DNA from: Acanthochromis polyacanthus
Taxonomy: Eukaryota; Chordata; Actinopteri; Pomacentridae
Direction: 5' to 3'
NCBI RefSeq assembly: GCF_021347895.1
Contig: NC_067119.1
Span: 8,320,534-8,384,533, forward strand
Length of the DNA stretch: 64,000 nt
The notes beneath the pieces are model-generated. The model had not been told where the DNA came from and searched no databases. It was given only the letters and a program-made list of their open reading frames with translations. Below are positions 10,240 through 21,907 of this stretch, in pieces. The position numbers and the translations under genes were made by a program. How positions within the stretch are numbered: the first letter of the stretch is position 1; every line of letters begins with the position of its first letter.

Positions 10240-13200
10240 GCAGGCAGAGAGACAAAACACGGACAACATTCATTTCTGTTCCTTCTTTTCGTTCTTTTTC
10301 CGTCTTTTTTCACCTCTTCCCATCTGTTTTGCTGTTGTGCATGACTTTTTTGTTGCAATGATGCGAAATCTAAGTAAAAATCAGCTTTACATGAAGTTTT
10401 AAGATTATTTTTTTCTCTAAGTTATCTGTGAAATACAGTTTTTAACAGTCATCAAGTCTGAAAAGCATATTCATATATATTTTGCCAAAATATTAATGCT
10501 CACTAGGGATAGCTGTAAATTACACAATTTTATATTGTACTGCCAGGCTTAGTGTCAATATTTGTGACATTTTTGGATGGTTTAGTTGCTAAAAATCCCT
10601 CTGGGGTTTGTTGTCACTTTACCACAATATGAACTGTAGTCTACATTTGATTAAAAAGGTGCTTTAGTCAGGTGATGCCACTTTTCAAGATAAGCTTCCT
10701 GAAAAAAAGAGGCAGCTTTCACAGGACAGATCAGGATTTTGCACAATAATTCCATCCAGTGCAATGTTGTCCATTTGACTTTTTGGTTTTTGTGTTTAAT
10801 CTTGTGTGTGGATTCTTTAATCTGCTGTGTTTATAAGTCATATGTCTGCTGTTCACCTCTAGAACAGAACACAAGCTGGAATGATTTAACCATGAAGTTA
10901 ACAAAAAGTGTGGTTCAAAGGTGACTTCATAATGAAAAAGTGACAAAATGAAGAAGCCATGCAGCCAACATGCTCATTACAGTCCAAATAAAAAAAAATT
11001 GGCGTTCATGGACACAATTGTCCCACAATGCAATGGACAAAAACCAATGAGGGGTGTGGTAAGATACTGAAAAACAGAAATAACCGTTGCATATTAATGA
11101 AGTCATTTTCTTTTCTTTTCAAGAAGTTAAATTGGCAGTAGCATTCCAAAGTTGCAGTTTGATTCATGTCAGATGCTGCATAATTTCCTATTTTTATTAC
11201 AAGATGGTAAAATATGATGGGTTTTTTTTGTTTGTTTGTTTGTGTGTACAAACTGGCAAATCAGTAAAACTATGACAGTTTATGATGTGTGTGATGTTGT
11301 GTTGGTAGCATGTTGTGTGAATTGAGGGCATATCATATACTAGGGGCTGCCTGAGGCTTATATTGAGCTACAGTTGTGCTGAGGGCTAAATGCAAATGTC
11401 AGTTTGCACCGCTGCACAATTACACCGGTGAGCTGGTGATGCTCTGCAGGTACGCCACTCGTAACCCTCTCCATTTTAGCCTGCTACCGTTAGCTAATCA
11501 GCGCTAAAAGTTACAGCTGAGGCTTATGGAAATCTAGCTCTGCCGGTATTTAGTCATGCATCAGAGTGGTGGGAAGATTGTGAATTAATGACGGACGCTG
11601 GTGGAGAAAGTCGGGGATCACACAAGTTATTACAACTCATCCTGAACGTCTGCACCGAATTTCACGGCTAATCCGTCCACTTAGGTTTGAGGCATTTCAC
11701 TCAAAAAAAACCCCCCAAAAAACTCAAATGTCCACTTCATGTTGGCACAAGAGGAAAAGTCAGAGAGATCAACAAATACATGAGGATTCATCCTGTGGGC
11801 ACCATGAATGTCTGCACAAAGTCCATCCAATAACTGAGCAGGAATAACCCAATAATGGATACAGCTGCTGGCACATTTGGATTGAAAAAATGAAACTTTT
11901 TACCAATACTTATTGAGACATCTTAGTCTGAAATGACTTAGAAATATACAGTAATCATCTTTAGACCTACGTTTTCTATCAGGGCTGAGATTAAGCTGTA
12001 TTTTCTTTAACTTCTGTTACACTTTTATTCATAAAGGACAATGATTCTATTCTTCCTAGTGTTTAGGAGTGTGTGTGGTCATTGCATTTTCCAAAAAACA
12101 AGCTATTCAAGCCCCCTTGAGATCAAACACTTGTCTTTTATGTAGTCTGTTTTGTGCTAGCACAGTTCTAGAGCGGTACAATTTGTCCTGACTTGCCCTG
12201 CACAAAGAAACAACTCGGAACAACTGAGTCTTACATAAAGAAGCCATATTGCTCTCCCTTGGATTCCAGGTTACAAGAAAAAGAAAATCTCACTGACAAA
12301 CGCCAGCCGAGGCATGACTCTCTTTAGTTCCTTACCTCTAAAATCCTTCTCATTCCTGATTATTTAGGGGTCTAATACCATCTCCTCAGCAGATAAAGTT
12401 GATTACACACGTCTCTAAATGGAATTAGGCAATTTACCTCTTTTCCGTCGCAGTAATCTCCAATCTCGCCTCCCTTGACTTGATCTTTTTTACCTTTCTA
12501 TCAAATTTAGAACCTGGAAAAACTACTCAGGATGTGTACAAAATACACCGACTGTCAATTATAAATGCAGAAGGCTCACTCACTACACCACAAAATCGGT
12601 CAAAACACGAAGGATACCTCAGTTTCAAATTATTAAGGGAGTCTAGGATTTGCCTATAATTCCAGGCTGTTTTGGGACTGCTGTTATTCACAAGCTAAGA
12701 TCTCATTGTAGTTCTGAATCAGATTGGATTATGAGATTAGTCTATTTTTTTTCTTCTCATTGTATTAGTCTCGGGGAGAAAGCATCACAAGGAGTGCAAT
12801 GATGCAGCGCTTTTTCGCCCCACAATCCGATGTGTTGTATTCCTTCAAGACAATTACCGTCTAAAGTCATTCCTTTCTCAGCACACGATACACAACAAAG
12901 TTATTTCGGAGAGCGTTTATCAACCGCAGATCTTCCAATCCATCTCAGTCCAATATTAAAATTCAAATGTTACTGACTTTGGGATGTGAAATCATATAAT
13001 GAGATCTTTTGACTCCCTAGATATATAGATGGTATCAAACTACAACATCAGTAACGTGTTGCATACATGTATCGCACAATGATAGACCCCGATTGATAGA
13101 ATCTGATGGTGAGTCCATGATTTAATTTAAATGTGGTCTGCTGTTAAATCTTTGAGAATTAATGGTTACTTGTGAGATACTGAGATTGCCTGAAAGCATT

Positions 13201-13869
13201 TAATCAGTCCGGCGTAGAATCTGAATTTATTTTTAAAGCTTATAACAGATGCGAAGACGTGAGCATAAGGACTGCAGTCCCATGGCCACCAAAAGAATGA
13301 CCCTTACGTAATGATTACCTGCAAAAAAATGTGACATTTCTCAGATTTTTTTGTGTAATCTGCTCGTCTAGACAGAACTATTCATTTTCTTTAGAAATCT
13401 GTCTACCAAAAACCTAAAGTCTCTTAGCAGAACATATAATATACTTCCTTTTCCCACAGAAATGCTGTGTAAATATCTTCCTTATCCATTTCACAGGTTA
13501 TCTGCCCGAATGAATTGCAGATGGGATAGTTTTCAGAGGGATAGTTTGTTTCATTTTAGGATCTTGCACATGTTCCTAGGGGGGTTTCAAAGTAGCCCAG
13601 AGCAAGATATGAAAGCAGAAGATAGGTGGCCCTGAGCGTGGTGGGATGCATTTGCTTACTTTTGCCAGCATTACCTGTGAAATTGACAGAAAATCACATG
13701 GGGTTTAGCCTGAGGAATCTCTAGATACCCAAGAAACAGACAAACATGAATCCGACTGGGGTGAATCTTTTTTTGGTTGTTGTTGACTTAGTTTGCATTT
13801 CAGAAGTATCTATATAGGTACATATGGCTGCAATTGCATACATTAAAACTGGGTTTTCGAGGGGCGACA
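10240..13869. other. Upstream flank of fabp1, no gene recognised
   Basis: Beyond the proximal promoter motifs I see no further gene or clear repeat. Short ORFs at 10739-10946 and 11006-11275 overlap on opposite strands and look random. Distal fabp1 regulatory sequence may lie here but cannot be recognised by eye. Confidence 0.55.
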
Positions 13870-13925
13870 TTGATGTTGATTACTGGTATTGAAGCAAAGC
13901 TGATGACCAATATCTGGAGCCGATA

Positions 13926-14506
13926 TACAGGGTGTCCATAAAGTCTCTTTACAATTTTAACAGTTTATTAAAAAAGCAATTGATAACATATCGTAACCAG
14001 AATTGTTTTATTGTAATCAGTGGTTGTCAAAGTTTTTCCTATCTCATTTAGTACTCTTCTATATGGGCACCATTAGTTGCATGAAGCACATCAAGAGGCT
14101 ACTCGATTTCTTGCCATGTTCGCTGTAGCTGTAGCATTATCAGTGGTGGCAATGGCTTCAGAAATCTTTTGCTTCAAGTCAGTAATGTCCCATATCTTTG
14201 TTCGATACATGATTTCTTTAGCATAACCCCATAGAAAGAAGTCCAAGGGAGTGATATCTGGTGAATGCGGTGGCCAAGGAAGTGGCCCATCCCTTCCAAT
14301 CCACCGGTCTGAGGCGCAGACATTTTTTAGGGTTTCATTTAACAGTACCTCTTTTACCAAGAGGATACCTGAAACAGACAATTTCAATGTGATTACAAAC
14401 TTCAATAAACTCTTATTACAATAGAACAAATCTGGTTAAGATGTCATATCAACTGCCTTTGTAATAAATTCTTAAAATTATAAAGAAACTTTATGGTCAC
14501 CCTGTA
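13926..14506 (-). mobile_element. Mariner-type element with matched TIRs and a transposase C-terminal remnant
   Basis: Left end TACAGGGTGTCCATAAAGTC and right end (reverse complement) TACAGGGTGACCATAAAGTT keep matching inward for about 60 bp, bounded by TA. A minus-strand remnant (14091-14429) encodes HSPDITPLDFFLWGY, the third-catalytic-residue region of mariner-like DDE transposases, followed by EIMYRTK. The first two catalytic residues are missing, so it is an internally deleted, non-autonomous copy. Confidence 0.85.
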
Positions 14507-14619
14507 TGTTAGAAGTAATGTTTTGACAGTATGTAACAATGGAAAACTTGTCATTAACAACTAGGTTTCTTAATTGATAAAGGTGACTATAACTGAATAT
14601 GTAAAACACAAATAGGAGT

Positions 14620-14870
14620 TAGGCTGACAAGATAAGATAAAATAAGCCTTTATTAATCCCACAGTGGGGAAATTTACAGTTTTACAGCAGGAAAGAAAGG
14701 AAATATAAATAACATTATTGCACATGCCAGTGATATTACACTGTTTCTTACATAAATGGAAATACATAAGACATAACTATTAATATTGCAGAGATTTTTA
14801 TGTAAAATAGAAAATATCTATATAACACATGTTCTAGGTATGGATAGGCAACATTAATAATAATCTGCTG
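14620..14870 (-). repeat. LINE 3' tail, inverted, inside family A copy 2
   Basis: Begins with GATAAGATAAAATAAGCC and CCCACAGTGGGGAAATTTAC, the reverse complement of the tail at 6870-6936. It is a 5'-truncated insertion without coding sequence. Confidence 0.7.
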
Positions 14871-15290
14871 TTCTTCTCTATTTTTCCCACTGTTCTGTCA
14901 TGTTTACTGTCCACTAATATCCAGATCTTAAAACTTTATTTGTTCTTGTTTTCCAGATTCTATTTCAGTTTAATCTGTAGCTGCCTTCTAGCTTAGCCAC
15001 AAGCCGTTAGCATAGCCAGTACATAGCTTAGTCACTGTGAGAGGAGTTAATTTCCTGGTTTGTGGCAACGGCTTGTGTTTCTTGTTCAGCTTTTACTGCG
15101 TGAGAGACATTTCTGAGACCACAGAGCAACAACAGACAAACAGAGAGAGGAGGTTGCATCAGACCTGAAGTACCGTGTTTCATTTATTAATAATCGGCCA
15201 ATAAAAATGCAAATACCGATCATCAGAAAACTGTCCAATATCAGCCATGGTAATCGCTCAGGCCGATAATTGGTCTATCTTTAATTTAAA

Positions 15291-16944
15291 CCAATACTGG
15301 TTCCTGCTCACGCTAATATTTCTGAAGAAGAATACTGTGTTCCATCATCTGAATACAAAACACTTACAAGCTGAGAGGTTAGTGTGAATGTTAATGAAAC
15401 TGAAATCCATTATGTTTGTAATAACAGGTCCCCAGTGTGTGTCTGTGTGTGTGTGTGTGTAACTTTAACACAGAAATGCCCTAAAAATGGGCCACATATT
15501 CTGGAAGCATCTCCATAACTGTGCTTCTATGTCCAAAACATTTCTCAAAGGCATCTGTGATTGACGGCTAACATGTCAACATCTGACTCCTGAAGCTACG
15601 AACTGCACAACGAGACCCCACACAGGAATCGACCATCGTTGGCACCTTCAGCACATCTCGGCTCAATAAAAACAGTAGCAAGATTCAAATTAAGTAGACG
15701 TACAACGCAAATATGTGTAGAATTCAAGTGAATCAGCTCTACTGCTTGAAATTATGGTTCTGATCATTTGCAGCATCGATCGAAAACATGACCATCGATT
15801 CTGGGCATGCTACACTTCTGTCTGGAGTTTTGTTTATTGATTGCTGGATCACTGATGAAGCCCCGCTGTTGTAGATGTCCATATGGACATGGAAAACCCA
15901 ATGAGGCTGTTGGTTGATGTTTTCGCTAAGCACGATGAGCCCAAGCGTCCGCCTTCATCCCAAGAAGATCTGAGCGGCGACCTCCATACAGTCCCATGAC
16001 TAACAGCTCGCGGTTTGTCTCTCTGCAGGCGTCCGGCCCTGGGCTACTGGCTATCTCTGTAAAAAGGTCAGCTGGAATGCTCTGCGCTCATAAAGACAGG
16101 CTAATTAACACGCCCGCTCTCGGAAACCTGCATTACTTATTCAGAAATCCCTCCTTAAGACAGGACTTGGAGTGAGGGAGGGAGGCAGGGAGGGTGTAGG
16201 AAGAGATGAAGGAGATCAATGGAAATGTGGAGTTTAATTACCGTCAGCTCGGCAGGCCATCTTCACAGGACTAAATCCTTGGCAGGAGCTGGTGGAAACA
16301 GACCGGCGGCACCCGAAGCCAGTATCTGTGTTTCTGACACGTTTCACTATTCGTGGTGGTGTTGTGTTTAACAGCACTTAGATCAGGGTGAGAGCAGTCC
16401 TACTTGACAAGTCTGACACGCTTTATGATGAATAATGAAAGAAGTGTTTTCGTCAAATCCTTAATTGGCTTAAAGCAGAAGAGCATTTGCGTGGAGTTTG
16501 AGGACAAAAAAAAAACTCCCTTCTTGTCAGGATGTAATTGAACATCCTCTGTAGATAAGTTTCCAGTCATGATGCACTTGCAGCATCGCTAAACACAAAC
16601 GTGTTAGCCCGGCTCAAGGATAAACACTTAGCTTCACACCGAGCGAAGGAAATGTGATTAAGTCCCTACATCTACACATCAAGCGATAAACATCATTAGA
16701 TGGAAACCGCCCCGTCTAATTTGTTGTGATGTGCCTGTGATGTCATGACTGGATGTGCTCCTCTAAATGAGAAGGAGGCAATTCCAGCTTGTTCGGGAAA
16801 AAAAAACACTTTGATTAATCATGCCATGTTGTTGACTGCAATTATGCTGAGATAATGAAACAGGTTGTTTCAGATGTGAATCACACCTGCTGAAAAAAGT
16901 AATGTATAGTGTTTTCATGCAGTATATATGTGCCAGTATATATA
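15291..16944. other. No gene recognised
   Basis: Apart from the GT microsatellite, unique-looking non-coding sequence, relatively GC-rich around 15950-16330. Confidence 0.55.
15435..15460. repeat. (GT)n microsatellite
   Basis: GT repeats with a single CT interruption. Confidence 0.9.
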
Positions 16945-17526
16945 TACCACCGGGCTTTGCAAAAGTTCTGTTACACGGTTTCATGATCTTTAGAGACGTT
17001 TACATGTTGGAGTGAAAAATTCCATTAAACAAACTGAAAGTTCTACTTTATAAGCAGGTGTCATTAACACAAAAGTTGTTCTCCGGTGAAGTTGTATCAA
17101 GATGGAAGTCAAAAGAGTTCAGATATCTGCTCTCCTTCATGCTGGCCACAAGTCTGACAGAGCTAAGCAGCTGAACATCAGCCGGATGACCGTCCACAGA
17201 GTCGCGGAGAGGCTCAAGAATGGTGAAGATCTTTCAGGTGATCTTTCAAGAATGGTGAAGACCTGAAAGATCTTCTCCATTCTTTAGCCTCTACGCGACT
17301 CTGTGGACGGTCATCCGGCTGATGTTCAGCACGAAGGAGAGCAGATATCTCAACTCTTTTGACTTCCATCTTGATACAACTTCACCGGAGAAAAAAAATT
17401 GTATTAAGGACACCTGCCTATAAGGTAGAACTTTCAGTTTATTTAATGGAATTTTTCACTCCGACATGTAAACGTCTCTAAAGATCATGAAACCGAGTGT
17501 AACAGAACTTTTGCAAAGCCTGGTAT
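16945..17526. mobile_element. Palindromic (fold-back) mariner/Tc1-type element
   Basis: Two arms of about 280 bp are inverted copies. Left starts TACCACCGGGCTTTGC; right ends GCAAAGCCTGGTA. Both carry GTTCTGTTACAC, ATGATCTTTAGAGACG and TTGTATCAAGATGGAAGTC. They meet near 17240-17261. Left-arm frame 17102-17266 encodes MEVKRVQISALLHAGHKSD then RAKQLNISRMTVHRVAERLK, a transposase-type helix-turn-helix, ending at codon 54. The element thus consists of two 5' ends joined head-to-head. It is bounded by TA and lacks a catalytic domain. Confidence 0.85.
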
Positions 17527-18645
17527 AGATATAGATATAATAACACAACACTGAAGCTTCAGTGGGGATGTTTGTGCAGACAAACATGCATACAAGATGC
17601 CTACTACTCGCAGCATGTCATTTTTATGTGGGGAAAAAAAAGTCCTGCAGAGCCCCTAAACGCATACATTTCTTTGTAAAATAATGTATTTGCTTTACAT
17701 TCATGCAGGCGCTGTGTTTTACTAGGATTAGATACGCAAAATGGCAATTCAGCTCCTTTTTGATCACACGGAGCTGCCACATTTCCATCTAATTGTTAAG
17801 TCTGGTAAACAGCAGTCTAAGCTTTGTGATGCATTTCCATGACATCAAAGAAGGAAGTATGTTAACACATGCTGAGATTTTTCATAGGTATGTCTGCAGC
17901 ATGGTGAATATTTGTCCATGGGGTGTTCCAGAAAATGAAGTTCACAGCGAGTGACATCGGTAGAAATTGTGCAACTTATTTAAGCAGCGATGGTACTTTT
18001 TAAACAGAGCATTTATCTTGTAATCAAGCAGTTGTAATGAATGAATGCAAACAGGTGAATTAGTTCTATTTGTGAAGCTTTTCTCAGCACTTGGATTGCG
18101 TTTTAGCTGAAATCTGTATCAAACTCACTGGTATCGATGCCGAATTGGATCGTTATAAGGTGACATCTGGCTGATAATAGGAAGTCAGATGTATTTTTCC
18201 CCTCGGTTGCATTAAATTGCACCTCTGGAATGGCTAAATGCTTAATCAAATTCAACTTCTGCTTTGGGGTTTGGGGCCAGATAGCTGTCAAATTCAACCT
18301 GTATGCACATTGGGTCGACTCCAGCAGTCTCACCAGGATGGAAGCTCAGTCATCCCCTCTTTGAACCTTTGCTCAGGATAGACTAACGCGTGACCTGGGG
18401 GCGGAAACATGAATCTGAGGATGTAGGCAGGAGGGCAGGTTCTTTCGCCTTTGACCGCTACCCTTCGGTGTATCGACCGCCCATAATGCAGCCAGTGGTC
18501 AATACACTCAGACCCAATTAAAGGCTCCTCTCCTGAACACAGTCTGTGTAATGTCATTGCCAGTACATATGACTGACATACGGTTCAAGCTACATGTATG
18601 TAACTACACGTGGGTTTATTGACCACATATCCAACACAGTTTGCC
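17527..18645. other. No gene recognised
   Basis: Minus-strand ORFs at 18103-18333 and 18330-18557 are the longest but show no known motif or splice context. Confidence 0.55.
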
Positions 18646-18648
18646 TTA

Positions 18649-19402
18649 GGGTGCTTTCACACCTGTTAGTCCGTTAGAGTGGTTCGTTTGGACCCAAAAG
18701 TTGTTACAATGTTGCTATTTTCAACTGGTTCAGTTCGCATTCACACCAGTGTTTTCGCAGTTGAACCAACTACGATGAATGTTATATCTCCCCCCAGTCG
18801 TTTGGCGGCGCTGTTCACAAAATAAGGTGTTTTAGATGACGTAGGGAATGCTGATTGGCGCAGCATGTGAAGAGGGAAAAATCCCGGAAGACAACAACAG
18901 GCTGTGTTTATTCCATGGATCGAGGTTTATTCGTAAACAATGAACTATGCTCTCCTGTTCGTTCTTGTTGCCATATATTCGTATCATTGCTTTATGCAGC
19001 AAGCACAAATACTGCTGTTGTTCCAGCATGAAGCTCGCATTCGGTACGAGAACATTACACAGTCGTTTTTGGCTCGGAGAAGATGCATTGCAATACGATA
19101 TCGTTAACCCAAAATTCCCTGTGCAGGTTGCTACGGAAACTCCCGTAGACCAAAAAGTCTGCTGCGCCATCAAGCCGGTCCGAATGGAGACAGGTTTGTG
19201 TTCTCACCAGGAGCAAACCGAACTGGAGTTCACATAGAAGCGGACCAAGACCACCTCCCGAAGGTGGTCTTGGTCCGGTTCTTTAGTCCGAACCAAAAAA
19301 ATCTGGTCTGCTTTCACACCAGCCCAAACGAACCGTACTTGCAGGTGTTGCGGATTCCAGTCTGCTTAAAGCGGACCAAAAGGCGTAGGTGTGAAAGCAC
19401 CC
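18649..19402. mobile_element. PIF/Harbinger-like non-autonomous element with TTA target duplication
   Basis: Terminal inverted repeats GGGTGCTTTCACACCT and AGGTGTGAAAGCACCC (one or two mismatches) are flanked by TTA at 18646-18648 and 19403-19405. A 3-bp TWA duplication is the hallmark of PIF/Harbinger. Sub-terminal repeats of CGGACCAAGA and CACACC type recur. No transposase frame is seen. The short ORFs inside look incidental. Confidence 0.8.
19242..19276. repeat. 15-bp perfect hairpin inside the Harbinger-like element
   Basis: GGACCAAGACCACCT, a 5-nt spacer, then AGGTGGTCTTGGTCC. It is part of the sub-terminal repeat structure and could be a transposase-binding feature or a replication artefact. 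Confidence 0.7.
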
Positions 19403-19524
19403 TTACAGTGCTACTACATTCTAAGTAACTTCACACAGCCTTTTTTTTAAGTCTACCTACTTATTAATATGTTAGTGTGTGTGTCTCAGAGAATTGAGAA
19501 CTAAGATGGCAGAGCATTCCTAAT

Positions 19525-20050
19525 TATAGACGTTCCGATACTGCAATATATCAACAAAAGGTGGAAGATTGAGGTTTTCCAATGTTACTGATGCGTCGGT
19601 GGAAAGAATGTTCTTCGTAAGATGTTCCTGGAGCGTTCTGGCTGCAATGTTCTGAGGATGTTTTGGGAATGGGGATTTTATACAAACCATTTTATAACAT
19701 TCCTGTAATTTAAAATATTAAAAGGTTAAACACTACCTTTTGGTAGAGGGAACACATGAGAGAACATGCTTTGAAAAGACATTTTTAGAATGATAGCAAT
19801 AGAAGTGTGTTCTCAATACAACATTCAAAACACGTTTTTGAGACATCAGATGTCAGAACGTTCCTTATAAGATGTTCCTATATTGCAGTATATAAATAAA
19901 GGTGGAACATTCTGACATGCTTTGGAATGTTGTTGAGGAAACACATTATATAATCTCTAAAACTTTCTCGCAATGTTACATGATAACAAAGGCAGAACGT
20001 TCTCAGTGCAACATTCAGTTTTGAGAACGTCAGAGCATAACTCTGTAGCA
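19525..20050. repeat. Degenerate duplicated repeat rich in GAACGTTC-type motifs
   Basis: The block GACGTTCC, TACTGCAATATATCAAC, AAAGGTGGA near 19525 recurs as GATGTTCC, TATTGCAGTATATAAAT, AAAGGTGGA near 19870, so two units of about 340 bp. GTTCT and AGAAC motifs alternate through it. Non-coding; resembles old teleost satellite-like or transposon sequence. Confidence 0.5.
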
Positions 20051-21280
20051 ATCACCAAACATGTTTAGAACATCTTCAGCTATCCCACCTTTAAGATCCT
20101 GCAAACTGAAAGAAAACCTCCCACTGAAAACATTAAAGGAACTCTGCAGAACTTTCTCAAAATGCTTCTGAAACCAAAACAAAAAAAAAGAAAAGCTCAG
20201 ATGATGCTACAATCTGAATACAGTTCGGAAAAAAACCCTAACCATCTGCTTGTCTGGTGCTTCTTCTGCTGTTTTAAGCTCTGGTGTGTCTCAAGGGTTT
20301 AGAATTAGCATTTGTAAGCATTTAAATGTATAAGCTACACAACAAAAACAAAACAAAACATTTTAAGCATAGTTTACAAATCACAGCTTTAGTTCCTTAC
20401 CCTTTACTCATTTCATTTGTAGTTGTTCTTGTGTTTTTGGAACAGCAAAATGTAATCTGATTAAATATATATTGAAATGTTTTCCAGACATTTTTTGAAG
20501 ATATCTGTTTAAACCGGTGTTTATTCAGGACAGCCTGGGGGCTCTTTTGCAAATCCATCCTGATCACACTTAGTTAACACATGTTCACACCTGGAAGCTG
20601 CCTACTATACTGCTGCTGCACAGATCCACTGGAGGAGCCGCAGGTTAAGGGCCTCGCTCAAGTGTATCTTGTTAATGGTAATGACAAAATGAGAAAAACA
20701 TGAGAGGCTGGTACATTTGGTGCACATTTGTTTAATGGAAAGCATTGTTGATTCACTTTCACGACCCAGATACAGCCTGCGTAGTCTGGTCCACTAGCCT
20801 GCTTCTCTAACCTCCAGGTCACTGTTCCTCATATATACAGTGTCTGTAAAAAAAGTATTGCTTTTCAATACTGAATCCTGGTCAATATGATTTGACTGAC
20901 AAAAATTCACAAAATGACTCAAAGTCAACGCATACAATATGCACAAGTATTCACCCCCTTCAAGTCAATATTTAGTAGATGCACCTTTGCTGAAGAGCCC
21001 TTTTAAGTCCAAACACAAATTCTCAGTTGGATTGAGGTCTGGCCTCTGCCTCAGCCACTCTCAAACATTCACCTTCTTGTCTTTAAACCATTTGTGTGTA
21101 GTTTTGACTGTATTCTTTGGGTCACTGTCTTGCTAAGAAACAAATCTATTTACAGGTTGCAGTTCTGTTCCAGACTGCATCTGGTTGATCTTCAAGATTT
21201 CCCCATGCTTTGCTGCATTCATTTAATGCTCTACCTTTACAAGCCTTACTGGACCTACTGCTGAAAAGCATCCCTATATC

Positions 21281-21395
21281 ATGATGCTACCACCACCATG
21301 CTTCACATTATGATGCTGCCACCACCATGCTTCACATTATGAATCTACCACCACCGTGCTTCACATTATGGTGCTGCCACCACCATGCTTCAGAG
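21281..21395. repeat. Four tandem 29-bp units in the Tc1
   Basis: Units begin at 21281, 21310, 21339 and 21368 with ATGATGCTRCCACCACC-type sequence followed by ATGCTTCACATT. In the ancestral Tc1 this is a single copy coding the glycine-rich GGGS segment. Since 29 is not divisible by three, the expansion breaks the frame. Confidence 0.9.
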
Positions 21396-21436
21396 TGAGG
21401 ATGGTGTGTTTGTGTTGTTGTGTAGTTTGGTGTCTG

Positions 21437-21907
21437 TCAGACATATTGTTCAACAGTGGTTTTCTCTTTGCCGCTCTTACATAAATCTGTCACTAGTGAA
21501 GAGCATTTGTTGTATGCACAGCCACAGATCACCTTTAGAGCAGTCTTAGGTGTCTTGGTGGCCTCATCTCTTTCTTGCTCGGTCACTCCGTTTTTGAGAA
21601 CGCCTTGGTCTAGTCTGAGGGACATTCGGTGACTTTGAAATTTCTGGAGCAGAGAAGAGAAGATCTCTCCTTTGAGTAGCAGGATGGTTTTCCTCCCAAG
21701 GCGCACTGATGTCTCTCTGTTGAGTTTAGGAGTGTTTAAACGCTCAAGTGTACGATCTGATGTCAAAACTTTTGAACTGCCATGACCTTCAAAATACTCC
21801 TTGATCATAGTGGGCTGGTTCAGAGGTTCAGGTGTGTTCTTGCTTTTCTTGGCTGGAGTGCTGGAGTCTTCCGTCCACTCACTAATGCTTTTCAATAACC
21901 TTTTCAT
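21437..21907 (-). CDS. Hybrid 156-codon ORF inside the Tc1 (foreign segment fused to Tc1 sequence)
   Basis: The frame starts MKRLLKSISEWTEDSSTPAK. Residues about 8-88 come from the 241-bp segment not recognised as Tc1; residues 89 onward are Tc1 transposase sequence in frame. The foreign part is Ser/Thr/Lys-rich with PTMIKEYFEG and ERLNTPKLNRE, resembling a disordered region of a nuclear protein, possibly with a weak PCNA-binding-like motif (inference). It was not identified. The Tc1 start codon lies in another frame. Expression is unproven and the ORF may be fortuitous. Confidence 0.35.
   Translation of the reverse strand: MKRLLKSISEWTEDSSTPAKKSKNTPEPLNQPTMIKEYFEGHGSSKVLTSDRTLERLNTPKLNRETSVRLGRKTILLLKGEIFSSLLQKFQSHRMSLRLDQGVLKNGVTEQERDEATKTPKTALKVICGCAYNKCSSLVTDLCKSGKEKTTVEQYV

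Larger units (their letters stand above)
13870..15290. repeat. Interspersed repeat family A, copy 2, carrying two later insertions
   Basis: Same family as 3120-3768 in the same orientation. Conserved blocks flank a mariner-type insertion (13926-14506) and a LINE tail (about 14620-14870). Without the insertions it is about 590 bp, comparable with copy 1. Non-coding. Confidence 0.65.

Noticed and set aside
21281..21395. CRISPR-like regularly spaced repeats
   Set aside because: Units are directly tandem without spacers and lie in a eukaryotic transposon.
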